DNA of 64,000 bases, from assembly GCF_002162375.1 (NCBI RefSeq), contig NZ_CP021425.1, positions 3,914,766 to 3,978,765 of the forward strand. Reading direction: 5' to 3'. Below are positions 17,091 to 26,276 of this stretch, piece by piece. The position numbers and the translations under genes were made by a program. Source of the stretch: Oleiphilus messinensis (lineage in GTDB: Bacteria > Pseudomonadota > Gammaproteobacteria > Pseudomonadales > Oleiphilaceae). How positions within the stretch are numbered: the stretch's first letter is position 1; each line of letters starts with the position of its first letter. Under the pieces are notes generated by a model. That model searched no databases. It worked only from the letters and a program-made list of their open reading frames with translations, and was not told where the DNA came from.

Positions 17091-17795
17091 CTATTTCCCG
17101 GCAATCTCTGCCTGGATCATTTGAAGCACTTTAAGCGGCTCAGAGGCCTTAGTAATCGGCCTGCCAATGACCATATAATCAACCCCGCTGGAAACCGCCT
17201 CAGCAGGCGTCATAACACGATTCTGATCATCTTTGGTGGCAAACTCTGGCCGAATCCCTGGTGTCACCAACAAAAACCCATCCCCCAGCTCAACTTTGAG
17301 CATCTGCGCCTCTTGCGCAGAACAGACAACACCGTCGAGACCACACTCTTTTGCAAGTTGAGCCAAGCGCTTAACCTGCTCTTGCGGACCAACATCCAAC
17401 CCCAACTCTTCAAGATCGTGACGATCCATACTGGTTAAAACCGTAACACCTATGAGCAAAGGAACTTCAACACCAGCAGTTTTAAGCTCACTGAGGCGAG
17501 CCACACATTCACGCATCATTTTTCTACCACCAGACACATGAACGTTCACCATCCATACACCTAGCTTCGCAGCAGCCACTACAGCCCCCGCCGTGGTGTT
17601 TGGAATATCATGAAACTTGAGATCGAGGAATACATCAAATCCCCGGGAAACCAGCTCTTCCACAATCCCTGGCCCACAACTTGTAAAGAGCTCCTTACCA
17701 ATCTTCAAGCGACACATTTCGGGCTTCAATTTATCTACAAAACCCAATGTCGCCTCTCGTGTATTAAAATCCAAGGCCACAATTACCTTACTCAA
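17091..17795 (-). CDS. pyrF: Orotidine-5'-phosphate decarboxylase
   Basis: A 234-residue TIM-barrel enzyme that converts OMP to UMP, the last step of pyrimidine nucleotide synthesis. The N terminus [10 protein letters not shown] carries the substrate Asp, [12 protein letters not shown] the Lys, and the catalytic Asp-Lys-Asp set is in [21 protein letters not shown] and [13 protein letters not shown] form the phosphate-binding end. It follows lapA by 100 bp on the same strand. Confidence 0.97.
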   Translation of the reverse strand: MSKVIVALDFNTREATLGFVDKLKPEMCRLKIGKELFTSCGPGIVEELVSRGFDVFLDLKFHDIPNTTAGAVVAAAKLGVWMVNVHVSGGRKMMRECVARLSELKTAGVEVPLLIGVTVLTSMDRHDLEELGLDVGPQEQVKRLAQLAKECGLDGVVCSAQEAQMLKVELGDGFLLVTPGIRPEFATKDDQNRVMTPAEAVSSGVDYMVIGRPITKASEPLKVLQMIQAEIAGK

Positions 17796-17895
17796 AACCC
17801 CACCTCAATCATCTTCAATACCAAATCTCAATTTTTTGGCAAAACCTAGCCTCTACGCGATTAACCACGCTCAGCCCTGAAAATCGCAGATACAC

Positions 17896-18189
17896 TTATA
17901 CAGCATCAGCCTGAGAGGATGACGAGCCTTTCGCCTTTTTCAGCTTCATTTCAAGCACCTTTCGCTGGGCACCAGCCTTGACCAACAAAACGCAGGTAAA
18001 CAGGAGCGAAATCACGACACCCAAAAAGAATGGAACCATTACCAGCAATGCCACATTTACAGAATCAGGCTGCATAAATACGAGATCTAACGAAGCGGTA
18101 TTTTCCGCATTCGATACCGCGAAGAGCACACCAAATACGATCAGGATTAACGCTGAAATGATTACAAGTACCTTTATCACAAACCCCAT
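17896..18189 (-). CDS. lapA: Lipopolysaccharide assembly protein A domain protein
   Basis: A 97-residue inner-membrane protein with two membrane segments (about 6-26 and 45-68) and a basic, charged C-terminal tail in the cytoplasm, as in LapA/YciS (DUF1049). In E. coli LapA works with LapB and FtsH in controlling LpxC turnover and LPS synthesis. Here the neighbours are ihfB upstream and pyrF downstream; lapB, which lies between lapA and pyrF in E. coli, is absent. Confidence 0.85.
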   Translation of the reverse strand: MGFVIKVLVIISALILIVFGVLFAVSNAENTASLDLVFMQPDSVNVALLVMVPFFLGVVISLLFTCVLLVKAGAQRKVLEMKLKKAKGSSSSQADAV

Positions 18190-18488
18190 ATATATCCCCT
18201 AGAGCTCCAATTAACAAAATTGGCACATGATAACGTCTATGCCCCTGAATTAGAAGTCGCCATAGAACAACATCACTCTGCCGCCATTGCTTTTAGCGAA
18301 AGAGACAAAAATCCATTGCAGACATCCAGCTGAAAATACGAAAGAAAAGAGAGGGAGTAGACTGGAGTTAAGGTGATACGCTCTTTTGTACCCCCTTAGC
18401 ACAACCAGTCCCGATACAAACAGGAGCTTACACCCCTAATACAAAGAGACAGAGCAATGCATGACACAGCAACTTCGGGAAAAGAAAA

Positions 18489-18785
18489 TCAATATCCCGC
18501 TTTCAAACTATTATTCACTTGCTCGCGCAACTCTTTCCCTGGTTTGAAGTGAGGAACATGTTTAGCCGTTAGCTGAACCGCATCACCTGTTTTTGGGTTC
18601 CGTCCGGTTCGAGGCGCCCGGTAGTGAAGTGAGAAACTACCAAAACCACGAATTTCAATTCGATCACCTTGGGACAACGCTTGAGACATATGCTCAATGA
18701 TTGTTTTTACCGCCAGTTCCACATCTTTAATATTTAATTGAGCTTGTTTGGACGCGATAATTTCGACCAACTCTGACTTTGTCAT
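18489..18785 (-). CDS. ihfB: Integration host factor subunit beta
   Basis: A 98-residue nucleoid protein that pairs with IhfA and sharply bends DNA. It begins [14 protein letters not shown], has the [15 protein letters not shown] core and the DNA-inserting [12 protein letters not shown] arm with its Pro, and ends in [17 protein letters not shown] lies 6 bases before the ATG at 18785, so a longer frame opening at 18803 is rejected. Its position just after rpsA is the conserved one in gammaproteobacteria. Confidence 0.97.
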   Translation of the reverse strand: MTKSELVEIIASKQAQLNIKDVELAVKTIIEHMSQALSQGDRIEIRGFGSFSLHYRAPRTGRNPKTGDAVQLTAKHVPHFKPGKELREQVNNSLKAGY

Positions 18786-18841
18786 GGAGAGTCCTTTTAT
18801 CATTTTTTATCAAGAGTTTAGTCAAGGAATTGAAAAAAAAC

Positions 18842-18871
18842 AAAAAAAACGGGCCATAAGGCCCGTTTTTT
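18842..18871 (-). terminator. Rho-independent terminator after rpsA
   Basis: ACGGGCC-ATAA-GGCCCGT stem flanked by an A8 and a T6 run, so it can work in both directions. It separates rpsA from ihfB. Confidence 0.88.
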
Positions 18872-18899
18872 GTTACACAGAGCATATTTTGATCAGAAA

Positions 18900-20582
18900 T
18901 TAACCTTCCTGATTTTGCATTTGCTCTTTGATCAGGTCACCGATAGTGGTTGGACCTGCAGACTCAACCTGCTTGTCCTTCACATCTTTCATTGCCTGCT
19001 TCTCGTCATCAATATCTTTAGACTTCACAGACAGATTGATAACTCGATTCTTACGATCCACGCTGATGATCTTAGCTTCAACCTCTTCGCCTTCGTTCAA
19101 CACGTTTCGCGCATCTTCAACTTTATCTCGGCTGATTTCAGAAGCTTTCAATACCGCCTCAACTTCTTCACTCAACTCAAGGATTGCAGCTTTCGCATCA
19201 ACAGACTTAACGGTACCCGTTACGATCGCACCTTTGTCGTTAACCTGAATATACTCAGCAAATGGATCGCGCTCCAATTGCTTGATACCCAGAGAAATAC
19301 GCTCACGCTCAGGATCAACAGACAGAATTACAGTCTCGATCTCATCACCTTTCTTGTACTTGCGAACTGCATCTTCTCCGGTTTCATTCCAGGAAATATC
19401 AGACAAGTGAACCAGACCATCGATACCGCCATCCAAACCGATGAAAATACCGAAATCAGTGATGGACTTGATCTTACCAGAGATCTTGTCGCTCTTGTTG
19501 AAGCGAGATGAGAACTCTTCCCATGGGTTAGCTTGACACTGCTTGATACCCAGAGAAATACGACGACGCTCTTCATCAATATCCAGAACCATAACGTCGA
19601 TTTCATCACCCACTTGAACAACTTTGCTCGGGTGAATATTCTTGTTGGTCCAATCCATTTCAGATACGTGAACCAGACCTTCTACACCCTCTTCCAGCTC
19701 GGCGAAACAGCCGTAGTCAGTCAGATTGGTTACCTTGGCAGTAACACGGGTGTTTTCAGGATAACGCTCTTTGATTTGCACCCATGGATCTTCACCCAAT
19801 TGCTTCAGACCCAGAGAAACACGATTGCGCTCGCGATCAAACTTCAGAACCTTAACGTTGATTTCATCACCAACGTTTACGATTTCACTCGGGTGCTTGA
19901 TGCGCTTCCAAGCCATATCAGTGATGTGCAACAGACCATCAACACCACCCAAATCAACGAATGCACCGTAGTCGGTCAGGTTCTTAACAATGCCCTTGAC
20001 TTCCATACCTTCAGTCAGAGCAGACAACAGCGCTTCACGCTCAGCACTGTTCTCAGCTTCAAGCACTGAACGACGGGATACAACGACGTTGTTTCGCTTT
20101 TGATCCAGCTTGATTACTTTAAATTCGAGATCTTTGCCCTCAAGGTGCGCAGTGTCACGCACAGGACGAACATCAACCAGAGAACCCGGCAAGAACGCAC
20201 GGATACCGTTGACGTCTACAGTAAAACCACCTTTAACTTTGCCGTTGATCACACCGTTAACAACTGCAGCGGCTTCGTAGGCCTTCTCCAGCTCTTTCCA
20301 TGCTTCAGCGCGTTTTGCTTTCTCACGAGACAGTCGAGTCTCACCGAAACCATCTTCTACAGCATCCAGGGCTACCTGAACTTCATCCCCAACCTTCAGA
20401 GTCACTTCACCTGAATCTGACACAAACTGTGACAGAGGGATAACCCCTTCAGACTTCAAACCTGCGTTAACAGTCACCCAGTCATTATCTATATCAACTA
20501 CCACACCAGTGATAATTGAACCGGGTTGCATATCAAGTTCTTTTAAACTTTCTTCAAAAAGTTCCGCAAAACTCTCGCTCAT
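18900..20582 (-). CDS. rpsA: 30S ribosomal protein S1
   Basis: A 560-residue RNA-binding ribosomal protein with six S1 (OB-fold) repeats, which brings structured or leaderless-poor mRNAs to the 30S subunit. Repeats three to six show the family pattern G-x-(V/I)-K-x-(I/L)-T-D-(Y/F)-G, for example [16 protein letters not shown] and [16 protein letters not shown], each ending in RISLG or similar. The start is the ATG at 20582 ([13 protein letters not shown]), matching E. coli S1 (557 aa). The operon position after cmk is conserved. Confidence 0.98.
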   Translation of the reverse strand: MSESFAELFEESLKELDMQPGSIITGVVVDIDNDWVTVNAGLKSEGVIPLSQFVSDSGEVTLKVGDEVQVALDAVEDGFGETRLSREKAKRAEAWKELEKAYEAAAVVNGVINGKVKGGFTVDVNGIRAFLPGSLVDVRPVRDTAHLEGKDLEFKVIKLDQKRNNVVVSRRSVLEAENSAEREALLSALTEGMEVKGIVKNLTDYGAFVDLGGVDGLLHITDMAWKRIKHPSEIVNVGDEINVKVLKFDRERNRVSLGLKQLGEDPWVQIKERYPENTRVTAKVTNLTDYGCFAELEEGVEGLVHVSEMDWTNKNIHPSKVVQVGDEIDVMVLDIDEERRRISLGIKQCQANPWEEFSSRFNKSDKISGKIKSITDFGIFIGLDGGIDGLVHLSDISWNETGEDAVRKYKKGDEIETVILSVDPERERISLGIKQLERDPFAEYIQVNDKGAIVTGTVKSVDAKAAILELSEEVEAVLKASEISRDKVEDARNVLNEGEEVEAKIISVDRKNRVINLSVKSKDIDDEKQAMKDVKDKQVESAGPTTIGDLIKEQMQNQEG

Positions 20583-20764
20583 TATGTATCCTATGTGATC
20601 AACACAAAATATCCGCATGCCAGTACTACGGGTTGTTTAATAAACTCCAGGCGGGAGAAACTGGCCTTATAACTCGCCTGAAAGCCAAAAATAAATCGTC
20701 AACCTGCCCACTAGAGCCTGTTCACTTTACAATCAATAACGTTAACAAAATTTAACATATTTCG

Positions 20765-21466
20765 CTAACAGAAACCGCGTTTTTTGCACAATTTTAATAC
20801 AACGTCAAACACCGAATTTATATCCAGCCCAGTCGTATCAATTACTGCAGCATCGCTGGCAGGCTTGAGTGGCGCGGTCTCTCTCGACATATCCCGATGA
20901 TCTCGGGCCTCAATGTCTTTTAAAAGGGCCGAGAGTTTAACATCTCCACCTTTCCCATTCAACTGTTTGAAGCGCCTTTGAGCACGCTCCTCTGCGCTCG
21001 CAGTCAGGTAGATTTTGCATACGGAATCCGGAAATACGACCGTCCCCATATCTCGACCATCCGCAATCAATCCAGGCTGTGTGCAGAAATCTCGCTGACG
21101 CTGTAACAGTGCCGTCCTTACCTCAGGCACAACTGCCACGAGCGAAGCATCTGCGCCACAAACTTCAGTTCGAATTTCTGATGTAACATCCACACCCTGC
21201 AGCAGAACTCGAGCAGGCTCATTATGATCCCCAGGCAAAAATGCAACGTCCAAATCACGAGCCACTTCAGACAACACCTGAACATCATTAAAATCGACAG
21301 TCCCCTTGCGAGCTGCGAGCCCGGTCAAGCGATAAAGCGCACCACTATCCAATAGGTGCCACCCCAAATGATTGGCCAGCATTTGTGCTATTGTTCCTTT
21401 GCCAACACCACTTGGGCCATCAATCGTGATTACCGGCGCAGCTGCATTTCCATGATTATTGGTCAT
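20765..21466 (-). CDS. cmk: Cytidylate kinase
   Basis: A 233-residue NMP kinase that phosphorylates CMP and dCMP. The P-loop is DGPSGVGKGT near residue 17, followed by LDSGALYR; the substrate-binding DGRDMGTVVFPD is near 137 and the lid/Arg region RDHRDMSRE near 190. The length and its place between aroA and rpsA are typical. ATG is at 21466; a long spacer with a hairpin separates it from tyrA-aroA. Confidence 0.97.
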   Translation of the reverse strand: MTNNHGNAAAPVITIDGPSGVGKGTIAQMLANHLGWHLLDSGALYRLTGLAARKGTVDFNDVQVLSEVARDLDVAFLPGDHNEPARVLLQGVDVTSEIRTEVCGADASLVAVVPEVRTALLQRQRDFCTQPGLIADGRDMGTVVFPDSVCKIYLTASAEERAQRRFKQLNGKGGDVKLSALLKDIEARDHRDMSRETAPLKPASDAAVIDTTGLDINSVFDVVLKLCKKRGFC

Positions 21467-21814
21467 AAAACACCTACATCAACTCACTCCCCTTCAATTT
21501 CGGGGAGTGTAGCCAAATTTAGAAAAATAGATTTAGAAAATTCGACGAATGAGAGAGAACATTATAACGACAGGGTTTTGCAAAATGCTGAGCGCGTACA
21601 TAAATCTGGCATCTTGCTTACTCAGACACCGAACAGGACACTCGAGCACCCCGGAGACACTCATGCACTGAGTTCCTCCGATAAAATCCTTTCTGAATTT
21701 GCGGCTTTACTGCCGACCCCATCAAAAAGCAGCTACCATCAAAAAGTAGCAACCTAAAAGTCGAACAATTAGTCTGCTGGAACCCTTGTCGGCTGTCATC
21801 CTTGTTTGCTAGAA
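21467..21814 (-). other. Spacer between aroA and cmk with a hairpin
   Basis: 348 bp without a credible gene. CACTCCCC (21485-21492) and GGGGAGTG (21502-21509) form an 8-bp stem 18 bp upstream of the cmk start, in its mRNA leader. A short near-repeat CATCAAAAAGYAGC occurs twice at about 21719-21750. A cmk-rpsA promoter is probable here, but no clear -35/-10 pair was settled on. Confidence 0.5.
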
Positions 21815-24022
21815 CTAGTCCGCAACAACATTAATGCTCAGACCGACTTCATTTGCCAACTCAACGAAATTCGGGAAAGACGTTGCGACATTGGCACAAT
21901 TGCGTATGGTTACCTCGCCCTCTGAACGAAGCGCAGCGACTGAGAACGACATCGCGATCCGGTGGTCACCATGGCTCTCAACTTCTCCTCCGGCAATTGT
22001 CTGACCAGTAATCTCGATACCATCATCTTTAACGAGTGTCTGGACACCCAATGCAGACAGTCCATCCGCCATCACCTGGATGCGATCACTTTCTTTAACC
22101 CGGAGCTCTTCGGCACCGGACAATACCGTTGTCCCCTCGGCACAGGTGGCGGCAATGAACAAAACAGGAAACTCATCAATCGCCAATGGCACTAACGCCT
22201 CAGGGATATGAATACCTTTAAGGGGAGCATACCTCACACGAATATCTGCCACAGGCTCGCCACCCACTTCCCTCTCATTACTCAGCGTAATATCCGCCCC
22301 CATGAGCTTTAGGATATCAATAACACCTGTGCGCGTAGGATTGATCCCCACATGTCGCAACAACAAATCAGCGCCAGGTGTAATTGAGGCCGCAACCATG
22401 AAAAATGCAGCTGAAGAAATATCCGCAGGGACGTCGATTTTCGTTGCAGTCAGCTTGCCGCCACCAACAACTTTTATCTCATCCCCTACCCGTGACACTG
22501 GATAACCAAAACCACGCAACATCCGTTCCGTATGATCACGCGTTGGCGCAGGCTCTGTTACCACGGTCTCACCCTCAGCATACATGCCCGCCAATAACAC
22601 ACAAGATTTAACCTGTGCACTGGCCATGGGCATTTCATATTTAATGCCTTGCAAAGCCTGTCCGCCTCCGCAACGGAGCGGCGGACGGCCCCCGTCTCCC
22701 GTTTCAACCTGAGCCCCCATCAAACGAAGCGGAACAGCTACCCGCTCCATGGGACGCTTGGAAAGCGACTCATCACCGATCATCTCCGACTCGAAATCCT
22801 GCGCGGCCAACAAGCCAGCCAGCAAACGCATGGAGGTTCCGGAATTACCAACATAGAGTGTACCGGGCGCTTTTTTCAACCCCTGCATACCCACACCATG
22901 AACGGTGACATGCCCCTTTTCTGGCCCCTCGATCACAACCCCCATATCACGGAAGGATTGCAAGGTAGCCAGCGCATCTTCACCTTCCAGGAAACCGTCA
23001 ATTTCGGTAATACCTTCGGAAAGCGAACCCAACATGATGGATCGATGAGAAATAGACTTGTCCCCTGGCACACGAATATCGCCCTGTACGGACCCACCAG
23101 GCCGGACCGTAAAAGTTACATTTTGATTTGTCATAGTGGTATACGATTTAAGTTCTAATATTTTACTAAAGTGCTCACGGGCGGATTTGGCCCGAGTGAA
23201 CACGCCACTGAGGGTCATTTCATCGCCCGTCTCGATTGCTTTTTGCAACTTGGACAAGCCTTCCGAGAAGTGGCCTAAAACTTTCAGGACAGCATCACGA
23301 TTGCTCAGAAATATATCACGCCACATCACTGGATCACTGGCAGCAATCCGGGTGAAGTCACGAAACCCCCCGGCGGCATATTTAAAAATTTCCTTGTTAT
23401 CATCCTCTCCCGCTAACGTATCAACGAGGGAAAATGCAATTAAATGGGGTAAATGACTTGTGGCTGCCAACACTTCATCATGATGGCGGATAGCCATTTC
23501 AATCACTTCCGCGCCAGCGCACTCCCACATTCGGCGTACCAACTCAACCTGTTCAGGGTCATTGCGCTCAAGCGGCGTTAATATAACGCGGTGATGTTGA
23601 AATAAGGTTTCATCTGCCGCACTGACACCACTTTTTTCCGATCCGGCTATGGGATGCCCTGGCACAAACTGGCCAATCTGATCCCCTAGCGCCATTTGCG
23701 CAGCCTTGACAACCTCCCCCTTTACACTGCCCACATCAGTCAATACTGCGGTCTTGGGGAGGAATTCAACCAATTCTGAAAAAACGGAACTCAGGCTACG
23801 CACGGGCGTGGCTACAATTATGATTTCGGCACCCTCAACAGCTTCTGACAGGGTAGCCACCGCTTCATCCACTATGCCGAGCTGGACGCCGCGCAACGCA
23901 TCTTCGAAACTCAGATCATAGCCTGTGATATTACCTGCAAAACCATTTATCTTAAGCGCTTTGGCAAGGGAACCACCAATCAAACCCAAGCCAATCACAG
24001 CAAGTTTAGAGATGGAGGACAT
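21815..24022 (-). CDS. aroA: Fused prephenate dehydrogenase / EPSP synthase (TyrA-AroA)
   Basis: A 735-residue fusion of two enzymes of aromatic amino-acid synthesis. Residues 1 to about 290 are TyrA (prephenate or arogenate to the tyrosine precursor), with an NAD-binding GLGLIGGSLAKAL at 10 and GHPIAGSEKSG near 122. From about 298 onward is AroA (shikimate-3-phosphate plus PEP to EPSP) with PGDKSISHRSIML, YVGNSGTSMRLLAG, RPMERV, DEFPVLFIAA and ESDRIQVMADGL. No stop or frame change separates the halves. The same fusion is known in Pseudomonas. It is 11 bp after hisC. Confidence 0.97.
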   Translation of the reverse strand: MSSISKLAVIGLGLIGGSLAKALKINGFAGNITGYDLSFEDALRGVQLGIVDEAVATLSEAVEGAEIIIVATPVRSLSSVFSELVEFLPKTAVLTDVGSVKGEVVKAAQMALGDQIGQFVPGHPIAGSEKSGVSAADETLFQHHRVILTPLERNDPEQVELVRRMWECAGAEVIEMAIRHHDEVLAATSHLPHLIAFSLVDTLAGEDDNKEIFKYAAGGFRDFTRIAASDPVMWRDIFLSNRDAVLKVLGHFSEGLSKLQKAIETGDEMTLSGVFTRAKSAREHFSKILELKSYTTMTNQNVTFTVRPGGSVQGDIRVPGDKSISHRSIMLGSLSEGITEIDGFLEGEDALATLQSFRDMGVVIEGPEKGHVTVHGVGMQGLKKAPGTLYVGNSGTSMRLLAGLLAAQDFESEMIGDESLSKRPMERVAVPLRLMGAQVETGDGGRPPLRCGGGQALQGIKYEMPMASAQVKSCVLLAGMYAEGETVVTEPAPTRDHTERMLRGFGYPVSRVGDEIKVVGGGKLTATKIDVPADISSAAFFMVAASITPGADLLLRHVGINPTRTGVIDILKLMGADITLSNEREVGGEPVADIRVRYAPLKGIHIPEALVPLAIDEFPVLFIAATCAEGTTVLSGAEELRVKESDRIQVMADGLSALGVQTLVKDDGIEITGQTIAGGEVESHGDHRIAMSFSVAALRSEGEVTIRNCANVATSFPNFVELANEVGLSINVVAD

Positions 24023-24033
24023 GCTTTATGCTC

Positions 24034-25143
24034 TTATGAGTTAGGAAACAAAATTGTTTCCAGTGCATTTAGAAATGCTTCGTTTTCTTCCGGCAAACCA
24101 ATACTCACGCGCAAATGTCTCGGCATACCATAATTCGCTACAGGGCGGACAATCACACCTTCAAGCAAGAGTCGCTGATAGATATCGGCCGCATCATCAC
24201 CAACCTCAATACACACAAAATTACCAACCGAGTCAATGTAAGCAACACCCAAGGATTGCAAGCGATTCGTCACTTGCTGCATGCCAGCACGATTATTTTC
24301 AATTGATTGCTTCAGATAATCGACATCTGCCAACGATGCTAATGCTGCGACCTGCGCTAAAGTATCGACATTGAACGGTTGACGAACCCGATTCAGGATA
24401 TCTGCGATATCACTCCCACTTACAGCATACCCGATACGCAATGCAGCCAACCCCCAGGCCTTAGAAAAGGTGCGGGTAACAATCAGATTTGGATGAGACT
24501 GCAACAAAGCAACACCGTCAGGATAATCTGGCTCACTAATGTATTCACAGTAGGCTTCATCAAGCACGACAACTATATCTTCCGGGACTTTGGTCAAAAA
24601 CGCTCGAAGTTGAGACTCAGAAAACCAGGTTCCGGTCGGATTATTTGGATTCGCTAAAAATACCAGCTTGGTTTTTTCTGTCAGTGCAGCTGCAATCCCA
24701 TTTAAATCATGTCCCCAGCCCTCGGCAGGAACTGCAACACCCACTGCACCTGCTGCTTTCGCCGCCAAAGGATAAACCGCAAAAGCATACTGGGAGAACA
24801 CGACTTCATCACCGGGGCCTGCATAGGCGCGTACGATTAACTCAAGAACATCATTCGAACCATTTCCGAGCGTAATCTGCTTCTCATCGATACCATAAAA
24901 TTTCGAAAGTGCCTGCTTGAGCTGGTAGCCACTGCCATCTGGATATCGTGAAATTGAAGGCAGTGCATCCTTGATTGCCTGTACAGCCCGAGGACTTGGC
25001 CCCAATGGATTTTCGTTGCTGGCCAGTTTAAAAATTTTTTCCAGGCCAAGCTCGCGCTTGACCTCATCTTCCGGCTTGCCCGGTGTATAGGGCGTCAACC
25101 CCTGAACACCAGCAACAGCCAACGCTTTATAATCGCAAGTCAT
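24034..25143 (-). CDS. hisC: Histidinol-phosphate aminotransferase
   Basis: A 369-residue PLP enzyme of the HisC2 type, which transaminates imidazole acetol-phosphate in histidine synthesis and often also works on aromatic keto acids. Features are KLASNENPLGPSP near residue 38, GNGSNDVLEL, FLANPNNPTGTWF, VLDEAYCEY and RTFSKAWGLAALRIGY with the PLP Lys. It lies between pheA and tyrA-aroA, which fits a role in phenylalanine and tyrosine formation as well as histidine. Confidence 0.95.
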   Translation of the reverse strand: MTCDYKALAVAGVQGLTPYTPGKPEDEVKRELGLEKIFKLASNENPLGPSPRAVQAIKDALPSISRYPDGSGYQLKQALSKFYGIDEKQITLGNGSNDVLELIVRAYAGPGDEVVFSQYAFAVYPLAAKAAGAVGVAVPAEGWGHDLNGIAAALTEKTKLVFLANPNNPTGTWFSESQLRAFLTKVPEDIVVVLDEAYCEYISEPDYPDGVALLQSHPNLIVTRTFSKAWGLAALRIGYAVSGSDIADILNRVRQPFNVDTLAQVAALASLADVDYLKQSIENNRAGMQQVTNRLQSLGVAYIDSVGNFVCIEVGDDAADIYQRLLLEGVIVRPVANYGMPRHLRVSIGLPEENEAFLNALETILFPNS

Positions 25144-25178
25144 TCAAATTACCCTTTCAAAGACCCCGTATTTCCGGA

Positions 25179-26276
25179 TTACAATACTCCGACAGGATAC
25201 GACCCCAAATGCTTCAGCTCAACCGCCTCAACCTCTATGTCTTTCAACACATTCTGAATTCGATCTTCGGAAACATGACCCTCAAAGTCGATGTAAAACA
25301 CATAAGCCCAAGTACCATTCGGGGATGGCCTTGTTTCGATTCGAGTGAGGCTAATATTATGCTTGTGGAAGGGTTCCAGAAGATGGTAAAGCGCACCAGG
25401 CTGATTTCGCATGGACACCAGGACAGAGGTCTTATCCTGACCGCTCGGCGGCACATCCTGCTTACTGATAATCAGGAAGCGTGTAGTATTATCAGGCCGG
25501 TCTTCGATATTTTTGGCCACTCGGCTCAAGCCATAGAGCTCTGCAGCCATATCCCCGGCAATTGCGGCTGCTCCGACTTCATCACGAGCCCGCCTTGCGG
25601 CTTCTGCATTACTATTAACCGTAATCCGCTCAACTTTCCGCCAATGAGAATCCAGCCACTGCCGACATTGAGCAAAGGACTGCTGATGACTATATATCTT
25701 TGTTATGGTATCTGGCTGGGTGCCTGCACCCACCAACAAATGATGATGGATTCGTAACTGAACTTCGCCACAAATCTTGTTGGGCGACTCCATGAACATA
25801 TCCAAAGTATGGTTTACCATACCTTCTGTTGAATTCTCGATCGGTACCACGCCATAATGGGCAGCCCCGGACTCAACTTCACGAAAAACCTCATCGATCG
25901 CACCCAGCGGAACACTCACCACAGAATGACCGAAATGCTTCAAGGCTGCCGCTTGAGTGAACGTACCTTCCGGACCGAGAAAAGCGATGTGCATGGGCTT
26001 TTCCAACGCCAGACATGCCGACATAATCTCCCGAAACAATCGCGCCATCTCCTCCGCACCGAGCGGCCCCTCGTTCCGATCCTTAATTGCGCGCAGCACT
26101 TGCGCTTCACGTTCCGGGCGGTAGAAGACGGCATTCTCCTCGCCTTGGGCGGCCATCTTCACATGCGCAACCTGCTGGGCACAGGCTGCACGCTGATTAA
26201 TTAACTTCTGGATTTCACGATCAAGACGGTCAATTTCCTGACGCAGTCCTGACAGCGCATCAGTGTCGGAACTCAT
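25179..26276 (-). CDS. pheA: Chorismate mutase / prephenate dehydratase
   Basis: A 365-residue bifunctional P-protein leading to phenylalanine. An AroQ-type chorismate mutase domain is at about 1-90 (LRQEIDRLDREIQKLINQRA). The dehydratase domain is at about 95-270 with FLGPEGTFTQAAA and the catalytic ENSTEGMVNHTLD, followed by NTTRFLIIS. A C-terminal ACT domain (about 280-360) with QPGALYHLLEPF and SLTRIETRPS gives feedback inhibition by phenylalanine. Its ATG overlaps the gyrA stop (TAATG), so the two are translationally coupled; serC, between them in many relatives, is absent. Confidence 0.97.
   Translation of the reverse strand: MSSDTDALSGLRQEIDRLDREIQKLINQRAACAQQVAHVKMAAQGEENAVFYRPEREAQVLRAIKDRNEGPLGAEEMARLFREIMSACLALEKPMHIAFLGPEGTFTQAAALKHFGHSVVSVPLGAIDEVFREVESGAAHYGVVPIENSTEGMVNHTLDMFMESPNKICGEVQLRIHHHLLVGAGTQPDTITKIYSHQQSFAQCRQWLDSHWRKVERITVNSNAEAARRARDEVGAAAIAGDMAAELYGLSRVAKNIEDRPDNTTRFLIISKQDVPPSGQDKTSVLVSMRNQPGALYHLLEPFHKHNISLTRIETRPSPNGTWAYVFYIDFEGHVSEDRIQNVLKDIEVEAVELKHLGSYPVGVL

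Noticed and set aside
16602-17438. 278-residue plus-strand frame with a long Ser-Arg repeat
   Set aside because: It begins inside tRNA-Asn (MVEQRTVNPWVAGSSPAR is a tRNA artefact), crosses the hexamer array and ends antisense to pyrF.
18870-20414. Several plus-strand frames antisense to rpsA
   Set aside because: They mirror the codon bias of the well-supported rpsA gene and have no independent support.
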